In this document: piece after piece, positions 30,622 to 40,068 of the stretch
Numbering within the stretch: the first letter of the stretch is position 1
How the letters are laid out: each line of letters begins with the position of its first letter
NCBI GenBank assembly: GCA_958450365.1
Contig: CAUEEP010000737.1
Coordinates: 2,779,501-2,843,500 of the forward strand
Source: Mesorhabditis belari
Lineage: Eukaryota > Nematoda > Chromadorea > Rhabditida > Rhabditidae
Length of the DNA stretch: 64,000 nucleotides
Direction of reading: 5' to 3'
Program-made: the position numbers and the translations under genes
The notes under the pieces: generated by a model
Databases searched by the model: none
Seen by the model: only the letters and a program-made list of their open reading frames with translations
What the model was told of the DNA's origin: nothing

Positions 30622-33600
30622 ATGTCTTCAAAAGACGATGGGAAAGGCGATGAAGAAAAGGAGAAATCGGGGAATATTCGGCGACGTTTATTTGGATCTG
30701 GAAGTGCAACAATCACTCCAATCACAACAAATAATAACAATGAGATGCCAAGAGTACAACAGAGTGTTTCCGCCTCATCGTTGACAAGGGATCTCGTGGG
30801 TTTTCTTCAATTTTTCAACTTCGAAATCTTTTTGAAGAAAGCTAGAGCCTTGTGCTTTTCTTTTTCCTCGAAAAGATTACCTTTATTAAAAAGATGACCT
30901 TCATTTCTTCTTTGCAATAAGAAGAACAGTACGCCAGAAAGGCTGTGTTTGAAAACTTTCGAGCACAAAGTATACCTAGACACCTAGCCAGATTATATCT
31001 CGGTTTCAGTGTGGCCACGAGCCGACGTGTCCCTCTCGATCAGCGATGTCACTTCCATTCGATGAAATGCTTCCATCAACATCTCGTGCTTTTCTCAACC
31101 CATCGCTTAATATTAAATGGCCACAAACGCTGCTGGTAAAGTCGACTTTCGATTTAACGACTCTCGATACAACGATTTTGAAATTCTAAAACACGCGCAG
31201 CCAAACGCAATCGTTAGCCGCTTAGGGCAGCTACGCAAGAAATTTGGGGCACGTTTTAGAATCCTTAAATCGAAATTTTTGATCCCGAGCGAATCGTTAA
31301 ATCGAGAGTCAACTGTAATCACCGTATTCTTGATTGTTTAATCAAGAATACATCCTAAAAATTTATCCTATCCTAAAAAATGCGATAAAGTTACCGTAGG
31401 CTTTTAAAAATTTAGACAAAAGTTTAGTTGCCTCCAACAGAGTCTAGCCAGTTTAGGCTATAACCAGGTCCAGGCAATGTGGCTAGCTCATGATTAGGCT
31501 CAGGCTCAGGCTTAGGCTCAGGTTCAGGCTTAGGCTCAGACTTAAGCACTGTAGTACTGTAGATACTGTAGGCTAGGCTTGGCCCGGAATTGCCTTTAGA
31601 ACATCTGTGTAACCCAATGCTAAGTTACATAAATGTAGTTATAGTTGTAGTTGTAGCTGTTTTCACGACAAAAGCAATGTGGGGGGATAACGGTAGCTTT
31701 TCTAGCAAACGGTTTCTTTTAAATGAATATAGTCGTGTTTCATTGTGATACTTTTTTTAAAAAAAGTGTAGACGCACGATTCGCTGGACTCGGAGAAGCG
31801 ACCACAGCTTGATGGGTATCTTGATCCAGAAGAAGATCAACAGTATTCACGGTTGGGCATTTGAAAATTTGCATATTTTTTTATAGCATATGAAATTGAA
31901 CGACTTTCATTTCAGCAATCTTTCGCTGGAAAGCGATTTGGCCGAGATGCAACCGAATTGGATCGGATTACCGCCAGCGAATGCATCCATTTCGAATGGT
32001 CTTTTTTTGAGTTAAAGGGTGACCAAGAATTACCGCAACACACAAAAGGCAAAAGGCTTTTAACCGAATATGCAACCGATCTCGAAAATTTCACTTAAAT
32101 ATCTTTATTTTTCTGTGCCATTCCTCGAGCCGATTGATTAGGGTTTAATCTTAGACGATCGCGCACTTTCTGGTTTTGCACATGCCCTGGCTTCAAGAAC
32201 ACTCCAGACTGAGTAATCCAATGGTTTAAGATCGCGTGAGCTGGGTGGCCACTCAGAAAACGAGATGAAGTCCGGGAAGGTCTTTGAACAAAACTCTTGC
32301 ACTTTCTTTGCCTTGTGAGCCGGCGCACTATCTTGTTGATAAGTCCAAATTCGATTGTGATTATGTTGACGGAGCTTCTCTTCAGACCCATTTTCTGTGC
32401 CATTCCTCGAGCCGATTGGTTAGGGTTTAATCTTAGACGATCGCGCACTTTCTTGAGCGCACTTTCTAGGAGTAACCGCTGTTCGTTTTGCACCTCTTCC
32501 TGGGCGATCAGAAACTGTGCCCAGAGTCTCATAACGTTGAATGGTTCGAGAAACGAGGCTTCTGGGGACATTCAGGCGCTTTGAGATCTCGCTCGCCTGA
32601 ACACGCTGCCGCTTGAGCTCAAGGATCGATTGTCGATGTGGAGACGCTTTCACCATTCCTGAAAACAATCATACTTGAATTATTGAAGTATTGAAAGTTT
32701 GTAATCATACCATAAAATAAGAAAAATACACCAAAAACCATAAAAACAGGTAAGCAAAAAGTGAAATTGGGCTCATAACATAATACGACGTTGTCGCGGT
32801 AATTCTTGGTCACAACCATACCATACTAACCATACCAACCAACCACAACCATACCACAACCAACCAACCATGTATTGAAATTTAGTAATCATACCCTGTA
32901 ATTCTACAGATTATACTAATATTGAAATAATTATTCTATAATATTTCATAATATTTAAAATATTAAGATGTAATATGAAAGTGAATGATAGATTTTCAGA
33001 ACGAAATGTTGATGAGGAGTTGTGCTTGGTGCCCCGTCGAGCTCCCGAACAAGAGGAGTGGGTTTGGAAAAGAAATAAAGAAATAAATAAAGGAATAAAG
33101 AAATAAAGGAATAAAGAAATAAAGAAATAAATAAATAAGGAAATAAAGAAATAAAGAAGTAAATAAATAAAGAAATAAAGAAATAAAGAAATAAATAAAT
33201 AAATAAATAAATAAATAAATCAATCAATAAATCAATAAATCAATAAATCAAAAAAAGAGATTTAGATATTTAGTCTTATAGCTATAAAATGATAGAAGAT
33301 AAAGTCATTTTAGTCACTCAGAAGCCGAGGAAAGAGAGCAGAGACGCGTCGAGTTGGATCGACAAATCGAGAGAGTTATCGAGCAACAAGCTTTCAATCA
33401 AGTATCATAAAAATATTATAAAAATATCATAAAAATCATATTTATCTATCGTAAAACGATGTCTTAAATTGATCTAAACAAAATTTTAAAACAAAATTTT
33501 CTTATAACTACACTACTGAACAATGAAATATCATATTTGAAAAAAGATCGTCACTTTCGCGCGTCTGTAACTCCCTTGTCTTTACCGTATTTCTAAATAT

Positions 33601-36600
33601 TAATATTACCATTGTGTAGCCCTTGAAAAGAGCTTTCAGAAAATGTATAACACTAATAGTTTAAACTCAAAGACAAGGGAGTTACAGACGCGCGAAAGTG
33701 GCGATCGTTTTTCAACGATGATATTTCATTGTCCAGTACTGTAGGAGAGGATGTAGGAGGGCTACCCGCTTTATATGAGTTTACGCCTTCGACAAGTCTA
33801 CCCATTTGGATCCCTGGTTATCCCAATCCCGAGGGGAAGGGCCTAGGGTGAACTGGTTCCCAAGACCGGCCCCCCTAGGCCCCTTAAGGGCCTAGGGAGT
33901 CCGGTCTTGGGAATCAGTTCACCATATGGGTGCGGTTACCTACAGCACTCGGTTTGGGGAAGATATCCCTGACTCATCTGCTGGATTCGAACCAGAGACC
34001 AAGCTCAACGTTGCTTAACTTGGCAGATCTAACGGGATACCGTGTTTCAACGTGGCGAGGCCGTAGTCAATAGTATAAAGTTTAATCATTTTATCTTAGT
34101 TTAATCATTTTATAAACATCAAAAGATATTTAATATTTCTTTTCTACATTTTATTGTTTATTATAAATACCTTAATCTAAGGATGTGATTGAATCGCTTG
34201 CTCGTGCTAATCATCAACGCGTTTTCGGGGAATTTGTTGAGGATGATGATGGAGGAGATGAGATGAGAAAAGCTGAGAATATCGAGGTTTGGAAAGTGAA
34301 TCTTAAAGCTAATTTTCTTTTTCCTAAAACCAGCTAATAGTTAGATCATAGTTTCTATACAAATCGGCCCCAAAATTTACAAGACAATCGTTTAGAACGA
34401 GCAGCGACCTCAAAACGAACGCGCACGAAACCTAGTGGCTTCAGAGGGACAACCCGTTATGTGAGTGTTGGCTATGAATCAAGGATCAAGACCAGAGTTC
34501 ATCAAAATCAAAAATAGCCTTGAATGCTATTTTTTGATATCTAAGCGCGAATCGTAGTTTAAAACCAATGCCAAGAAAAACGTGTTCAAAGTTAGACGAC
34601 ACGCCGTCATTATGCTATTACATAAGAGTACTATTACAGTACTATTACAGTAAAGTACTATTACAAGAGTACTATTGCAGTAAAGTACTATTACAATAAA
34701 GTACTATTACAAGAGTACTATTACAGTAAAGTACTATTACAAAAGGTACTATTACATAGAGTACTATTACAGTAAAGTATTATTACAAGGGTACTATTAC
34801 AACGGTACTATTACAAGGATACTATTACAATAAAGTACTATTACAAGAGTACTATTACAATAAAGTACTATTACAAGGGTACTATTATAAGGGTACTATT
34901 ACAAGGGTACTATTACAGTAAAGTACTATTACAATAAAATACTATTACAAGAGTACTAGTTCAATATTTACCGTATTCTCCACGTCATAGTTATAAAATC
35001 TAAACTTTTCTTGATTTGTTTAATAGTTAAAGTTTAAAATTTCTTTTATAAAGCTTTCTTATTCAGGAATGAAGACGGAACGTTAACCCTTCGCGGGAAA
35101 GAGCTCATCAATAACTACCATCACTTTGTGAGAAATTTCCAAATATCTGGTTGGGGATTTTTAGCTGATCATTAGCTAATAATTGTTTATTAAAAATTAA
35201 AATACAATTTAAACGATTTAAATTTCAGATCAACACGTGCCCCGTTTATACTACGGAGACGAGGATACTCCCGAAGAAGAAGAAGAGGATGGAGGTGTGC
35301 ATGGTTCGTGTTAGGCCACGCTTAATCAAACTTCGCACAGAATAATAAATGGATGACTGTAAAGAGTACAGAAAGTACAGAATAGTAAATGGATGACTGT
35401 AAAGAATATAGAAAAGAATATAGAAAAGAATATAGAAAAGAATATAGAAAAGAAAAATTCAAAAAGACTGACACTAATTGAGAAGTAATCTAGGCCAAAA
35501 ATAAGCTAATAGATTAACTTTTGCTTGCTATTAGCCTAGTCGAAAACCCTTAGTTTATTTGACCAACAATCCAAGCTAGATGTAGTATTTTAACTTTAGT
35601 ATTTCTGTTTCTGTATTTCTGGATCTTTCTTTGAGAGCATGAAGTCAGGGTAGTCAAAAAGTCGACTCGATGATAGGGTTTCGCCATTTTTGACATAAGG
35701 AAACCTATCTTTAATGTCAATAGATAAAAGATAGAGCATAAAGAGTTTAGTATATAGTTTAGTATATAAATTTTCATCGAAATTCATTCAGCTAATATCT
35801 TCGTAGAGGTTTTTATAGACCAATTTTTTTTTATTTTTATAAAACCACGGTTTTCACTATTGAATTTGTGCTTTAAGTGAACTAAATTTGACTTAAAAAG
35901 ATCGAAATTGAACAAATTGAACAAATTGAATAAAAAAAAGAGTTTTTCTTAAGAGAAAATGATAGATTAATAGATTAATAGATAAATTTGTTTTTCAAAA
36001 AAGGAAATATGAAAAGGAGGGAGAAGATCTTCTAGACAGTCTAATATAGTATTTTAAAATGATCATAAAACTTCAAAAGCTACGATTTAATCAATCAAAT
36101 CATACATAAATATGTAAAACTAATAGTAAAGAATATCATAAAAAAATACTCAGTTGGTGCATCGACATCTCGTCGTCTTTTGCCAGGCGCTTTCCCCGCG
36201 AACACTTCACATGTATTGGCGATTGGTCGAAAGCCAACCGTTTCCGGAAATTCATGTGAGATTTTAAAATCAAAAAGAAGTTAAGTAGCTTGAACTTGAG
36301 TTAAGTAACTTTAAAGCTATTTTATCAGAAGTATCGATTATCAAAGTCTCAACTTTAGCTTTTCGAAGAGAGATTGCAAAAAAGTTATGCAATTTCTCAT
36401 GAAAAGTTTGTCGGTTTTTTCGATTCTCTGCGTGGCAGCCCCATTGTAGCTTGAACTTTAAAGCTATTTTATCAAAATATCTATTTCAACTTTAGCGAAC
36501 CGACCCGCAAACGCTGAAGAAACAAACCCATTGGGATGGCAAGCAGCAAAGGTCACACTCAAGGTATCAATGAAATTATTAATAAAAATTGAATGGACTA

Positions 36601-39600
36601 TCAGAAGTGTTTATTATTGAAATTTTGCAATTTCCAGGAGCGTCTGACTTTCATGTATTGCAATGACATACTCGCTGATGTTTACTTTATCGTAGGAAAA
36701 GACGAGAATCGACAGGTGATTTTGATGGAAATTTGGTTGAAATTTGGTTGAAAATCTTTATTTAAATATTGAAACTAAAAGATTGAATTAATTATAGCGT
36801 ATTCCGGCTCATCGCTTTGTTCTCTCGATCGGTTCAGTTGTTTTTGATGCGATGTTTAACGGTGGTTTGACTCCAAATAGTCCATCTAGAGGTGATGAAT
36901 GGGAAAGATCAGTTTAAATATTGATAGGATTAGGGGAGAACAAGTACCGTAATCTTAACAATAATCTTATCAATTTAAAATATGGATATTTCTCTCAGAT
37001 CCCCTTGAGATCGAATTGCCTGATGTTGAGCCGTGTGCTTTCCTTTCACTTCTCCGTTTTCTCTACTCGGATGAGGTGTCGATTGGGCCCGATTCCGTCA
37101 TGACAACACTATATACAGGTAAAAGAAATACCATAATAACTATAGTAATATTAGAACTCCAAATTGACTTGATCGAAGACTTTGTTTCAATTCTTCGGTT
37201 GCGCCTTTTCCAGTTTCCATTAGCAAAATGATCTTTCCGTGTAACTCGCGTTCTGATCTAAACTAACTGACGATAAATTTTGATGGAATAAAGACCATAC
37301 TTCAGTTCGGTCAATTCAGTAAAGGTCAATAAAGAACAATAAAGAATATTTATAAAAAAAGCCAAAAATTTAGCCAAAAAGTATGCTGTGCCAGCCCTTG
37401 AGACGGCGTGTGTCGATTTTTTAAAGAAATCCCTTGCTGCCGACAATGCTTTCATGCTGTTGACACAGGTATGGCTTTGGAAGCCCAGTTTTCAGTTTAC
37501 ATTCAGTCCAGTTCAGTCATTCAATTCAATTCAGTTTACAAATACTGTTAATAGTCTTTTAAAAGCTAGTCAGCTGTATTGGTTGAATGAAAATTCTTCT
37601 AGGCTCGTCTCTTTGATGAACCCCAACTGACCGAGTTGTGTCTCGAGAAAATCGACAAGGATACAGTATCGGCATTAAATGCAGAAAGTAAACTTTCAAT
37701 ATAATGCAAATTTTCTAACCTCAATATCAATGCAAATTTTCTCATTTCCAGGCTTCACTGAAATCGATCACGACACTTTGTGTTTGGTGTTGGCAAGGGA
37801 CACACTAAGGGTCAAAGAATCACAACTGTTTCAGGTAAAGATTTAGAAAATTGTCATGATATAGGATGGAATATTTGACACTGACATGACATTTTAAATG
37901 CTTAGAAATTTCCAGGCTGTCGTCGCATGGGCCAAAGAGGAATGCCAGCGTCGAGACGAGTCGCCAACATCGGAAAACAAACGAGCGATCATCGGGAAAG
38001 CGCTGCAATTGATTCGTTTCCCGCTGATGACAATTGAGGAATTCGCTCAAACTGCTGGTTTGTTTGTGACCAGGCCAATGCAGGCACTTTTTCTGGACCA
38101 GGCCATTTGATAAGCGCCCCGCTCCTTTTCCTATTAGAAATCTAACTTTTAGCTCAAATATCTTGGTGTTGGGCTATCCAATTTAGATATTCTTTGTATC
38201 ATTAGATGCGTCAAGTCTTTCTCTATCGATTGGTATAAAAATTGTTTAAATTAAACAGTCCAACACCAAGAAATTTGAGTTCAAAGTTACCAATGACAAT
38301 GCCAATGCTCTTATCAAATGTCCCACAAACCTAAGCCAAGCAAGGTCAGACCCTGGCATAGCCTGACCACGAAAAATCTCTAGCTCTGGACCTGGATCTG
38401 ATTTCTGATCAAGTTTGAGCACAAAGTACATTCTTTTTCAGCACAATCAGGACTCCTAACCGATCGTCAAATGGTTGAACTCTTCATGTATTATACGGTA
38501 AATCCAAAGCCACAAACGGTGTTCATTGAGCGTCCGCGTAGTGTGATGGGCGGAAAAGAATACGTTGTTAGCAGGCAAGTCGAAAAAGAAAAGGATCTTA
38601 TTTTCAACAACTTTTCCTTCAGATTTCAACGCACCGAGGGTCGCTGGGGATACAGTGGCACACCCGACAAAATAAAGTCAGTTTTCTAGCCAGAATTCAG
38701 AACTCAGCAGAATATGTTACTAATTCGTAACTAGAGTTTAAAACACTTATAATCAAACAACCAGTTTCCCAACAATACTGTGATCGGTTCTAAAGGAGAC
38801 CTATTTTTTTCTATTTTTCTAATCTGCCCCACATTTTTCATTCAATCAGCTCAATTTTTGGTATCGCTTGATGAAGATCGTCAAATTAATCAATTAATGA
38901 TTAAGGCTTACACAAGGCTCAATTAATCATACAAAAATTGAGCTGATTAAATGAAACACGAATGTATTTTTAGAAAAGATGAGATGACTAGAATAAAAGC
39001 TTACATCCCAGGTTCACCGTCGATCGAAAAATCTATGTCGTCGGTTTTGGGTTATACGGATCGATCCATGGGCCATACGAGTACCAAGTCGCCATACAAG
39101 TAAGCTTTAATATCTAATAATAGTAGAAATCTAATAATAGTTTATTTATAGATCCAACAATAGATCTAGTGTTATATTCGAAAATCTAGATTCACAATTG
39201 TGGCACGAGCAAAGTGTTGGCGCATAACGATACGACTTTCCAATGTGATGGCTCGCAGAACACTTTCCGAGTCTCTTTCAAGGTTGGATGCGGTTTTTAA
39301 AGCGAGAAATATATCTGACATTCCTATTTGGTTCGAGAAATATATCTGACATTATAAAACATCATAAAATTTTGCCTATACAGTATTTTCTTTTGCAGAA
39401 ACCTGTCGAGATTACCCCACACATCACCTATATTGCGAGTGCTTGTTTAAAGGTTTGCTTGATGAATTTTTGATGAAAACTACTGTAATCTGCCCCCTCA
39501 TTTTTCGAGCTTTAAAGATTCATCTAAAATTTAAACAATTTCTAGGGAACCGACTCATTCTATGGAACAAAGGGATTGCGACGGATTGTTCATCAATTAA

Positions 39601-40068
39601 ATCACTCAAATAGTGTCACTTTCCAGGTAGAGTAAACAAGATTCAGTGCACTAGCAAGGGTACGTTTACCTAAGCACAAAGTAGGGTACCTAAGCACAAA
39701 GTAAGGTACCTAAGCACAAAGTAGGGTACCTAAGCACAAAGTAAGGTACCTAAGCACAAAGTAGGGTACCTAAGCACAAAGTAAGGTACCTAAGCACAAA
39801 GTAGGGTACCTAAGCACAAAGTAAGGTACCTAAGCACAAAGTACAGTGGGGATTCTGTAAAAGTTATATTACAAAACACTAATTCTCTTTTAATTCTTTT
39901 AAACTACAAAATCGTTTTCAATCCTTTTAAACTACAGAATTAAAAGTGAATCAATAACTAAACTAAATGCAAATTCAGTTCACATACGCTGCCGGGAACA
40001 ACAACGGAACCTCGGTCGAAGATGGGCAAATTCCCGAAATTTACTTTTACCGTAGCCCAGGGAAATGA
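30622..40068 (+). CDS. BTBD2: BTB-BACK-PHR domain protein, BTBD1/BTBD2 family, with acidic N-terminal extension
   Basis: BTBD1/2 proteins are BTB adaptors of cullin-3 ubiquitin ligases with a C-terminal PHR domain. The C. elegans counterpart is probably hpo-9 (from memory). In-phase exons: 30622-30795, 31010-31135, 31772-31851, 31916-31998, 33322-33401, 34182-34286, 34396-34460, 35067-35149, 35229-35294, 36154-36255, 36496-36563, 36638-36715, 36798-36891, 36999-37118, 37374-37468, 37603-37687, 37752-37834, 37916-38057, 38442-38574, 38623-38676, 39012-39099, 39190-39282, 39399-39452, 39546-39626, 39979-40068 (TGA). This gives 773 aa. BTB (about 345-460) has [19 protein letters not shown] and [12 protein letters not shown] is about 470-590 ([15 protein letters not shown]); PHR is about 620-770 ([45 protein letters not shown]). 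Exons 10-12 have no ATG before the BTB core, and exon 9 joins exon 10 in phase, so one gene is preferred over two. The start lies two bases after a TTGCAG acceptor. The 38574 junction uses a GC donor. The core is certain; the 5' half is less so. Confidence 0.92.
31136..31318. mobile_element. Imperfect palindromic MITE abutting a BTBD splice donor
   Basis: Ends GTCGACTTTCGATTTAACGA and CGTTAAATCGAGAGTCAACT, with inner AATTTTGAAATTCTAAAAC / TTTTAGAATCCTTAAATC. Its left end lies within five bases of the exon end at 31135, so the element supplies or adjoins the intron's GTAAAG donor. Confidence 0.75.
32019..32813 (-). mobile_element. Rearranged Tc1/mariner element with scrambled transposase
   Basis: TIRs GTGACCAAGAATTACCGC / GCGGTAATTCTTGGTCAC. 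On the minus strand the start reads [19 protein letters not shown] with a homeodomain-like HTH ([20 protein letters not shown]) and a second HTH region. It then jumps to a piece from the catalytic domain ([12 protein letters not shown], with one catalytic Asp; [10 protein letters not shown], spread over frames). [20 protein letters not shown] occurs twice, once on each side of that piece. It lies in the BTBD intron 31999-33321. The transposase cannot be functional. Confidence 0.85.
33062..33250. repeat. AAATAAAG-type low-complexity repeat
   Basis: GAAATAAAGAAATAAATA units followed by (AATA)n and AATCAATA. Minus-strand Leu/Phe/Tyr frames across it are artefacts. Confidence 0.9.
33509..33743. 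mobile_element. Palindromic Tc1-like MITE, copy 2 (reversed)
   Basis: Reverse complement of 26589-26816 with few differences. Ends TACACTACTGAACAATGAAA and TTTCATTGTCCAGTACTGTA. Confidence 0.92.
33745..34078 (-). repeat. 5S-rRNA-derived repeat (SINE3-like) with hairpin tail
   Basis: Reading the minus strand from 34071, GGCCTCGCCACGTTGAA, ATCCCGTTAGATCTG and CAAGTTAAGCAACGTTGAG follow nematode 5S rRNA for about 75 nt, including the internal promoter region. They then switch to CTCTGGTTCGAATCC (box B-like) and an unrelated body. 33851-33927 is a strong palindrome (GGTGAACTGGTTCCCAAGAC ... GTCTTGGGAATCAGTTCACC). The 5S part is incomplete, so it is a derived repeat or 5S pseudogene. Confidence 0.75.
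34622..34966. repeat. Satellite of TAAAGTACTATTACAAGAG units
   Basis: About 18-20 irregular 15-19-bp units around GTACTATTACA in a BTBD intron. Confidence 0.9.
35395..36055. repeat. AAGAATATAGA tandem run and degraded mariner-type MITE remnant
   Basis: 35400-35452 repeats AAAGAATATAG. 35625-36010 aligns with the inside of the 521-bp MITE (GAGCATGAAGTC.GGGTAGTC, GTCAATAGATAAAAGATAGAG, TTTTATAGA) but the termini are lost. It fills the BTBD intron 35295-36153. Confidence 0.7.
37155..37320 (-). pseudogene. Antisense NUF2 gene fragment (exon 8 end, intron 8, exon 9) inside a BTBD intron
   Basis: The reverse complement of 37155-37320 matches 43265-43437 of the NUF2 gene. By eye there are about six substitutions, a one-base insertion and one 8-base deletion. 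The match runs through the last bases of exon 8 (GAACTGAAG), all of the 42-bp intron 8 with both splice sites, and most of exon 9 (up to CAATTTGGAGTT). Because the intron is retained, the copy arose from DNA and not from mRNA. It lies in the BTBD intron 37119-37373 and is read antisense to NUF2 by that gene's transcript. It ends mid-exon on both sides, so it cannot encode a protein. Confidence 0.93.
38575..38622 (+). promoter_or_regulatory. GC-AG intron of the BTBD gene
   Basis: The exon ends AG and the 48-nt intron begins GCAAGT, the optimal GC-donor consensus. It ends CTTCAG. Reading across gives VVSRFQRTEG, which matches the BTBD1/2 family (KECSINRFQQ). No GT donor nearby preserves both the frame and the conserved Arg-Phe. 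Confidence 0.85.
38866..38955. repeat. Short palindrome in a BTBD intron
   Basis: TTCAATCAGCTCAATTTTTG is matched in reverse by CAAAAATTGAGCTGATTAAA, with a 45-bp spacer that is itself rich in ATTAAT. Confidence 0.75.
39658..39842. repeat. 20-bp minisatellite (GTACCTAAGCACAAAGTAGG) in the last BTBD intron
   Basis: Nine units alternate strictly between AGTAGGGT and AGTAAGGT, giving a 40-bp higher-order period. The unit contains the end of the CTTTGTGCTTA palindromic repeat, so the satellite seems to have grown from it. Confidence 0.9.

Larger units (their letters stand above)
30622..35314 (+). other. Nine upstream exons: N-terminal extension of the BTBD gene, or a separate gene ending at 35314
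   Basis: These exons encode about 287 residues that I do not recognise. The order is a basic/acidic start ([15 protein letters not shown]), a Ser/Thr/Asn-rich stretch, an acidic segment ([11 protein letters not shown]), a charged helix ([19 protein letters not shown]) in exon 5, an acidic run in exon 6 ([10 protein letters not shown]), and a final EEEEEDG. If the donor at 35294/35295 is not used, the last exon runs on for six more codons to TAG at 35312-35314 and would end a separate protein of about 293 aa. Against that, the next exon (36154) has no usable ATG, and the GAG/gtgtgc donor joins it in the correct phase. Exon 5 has two nearby acceptors (33313 and 33321); only the second keeps the frame. 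Transcript data at 35294-36154 would decide between the models. Confidence 0.7.
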
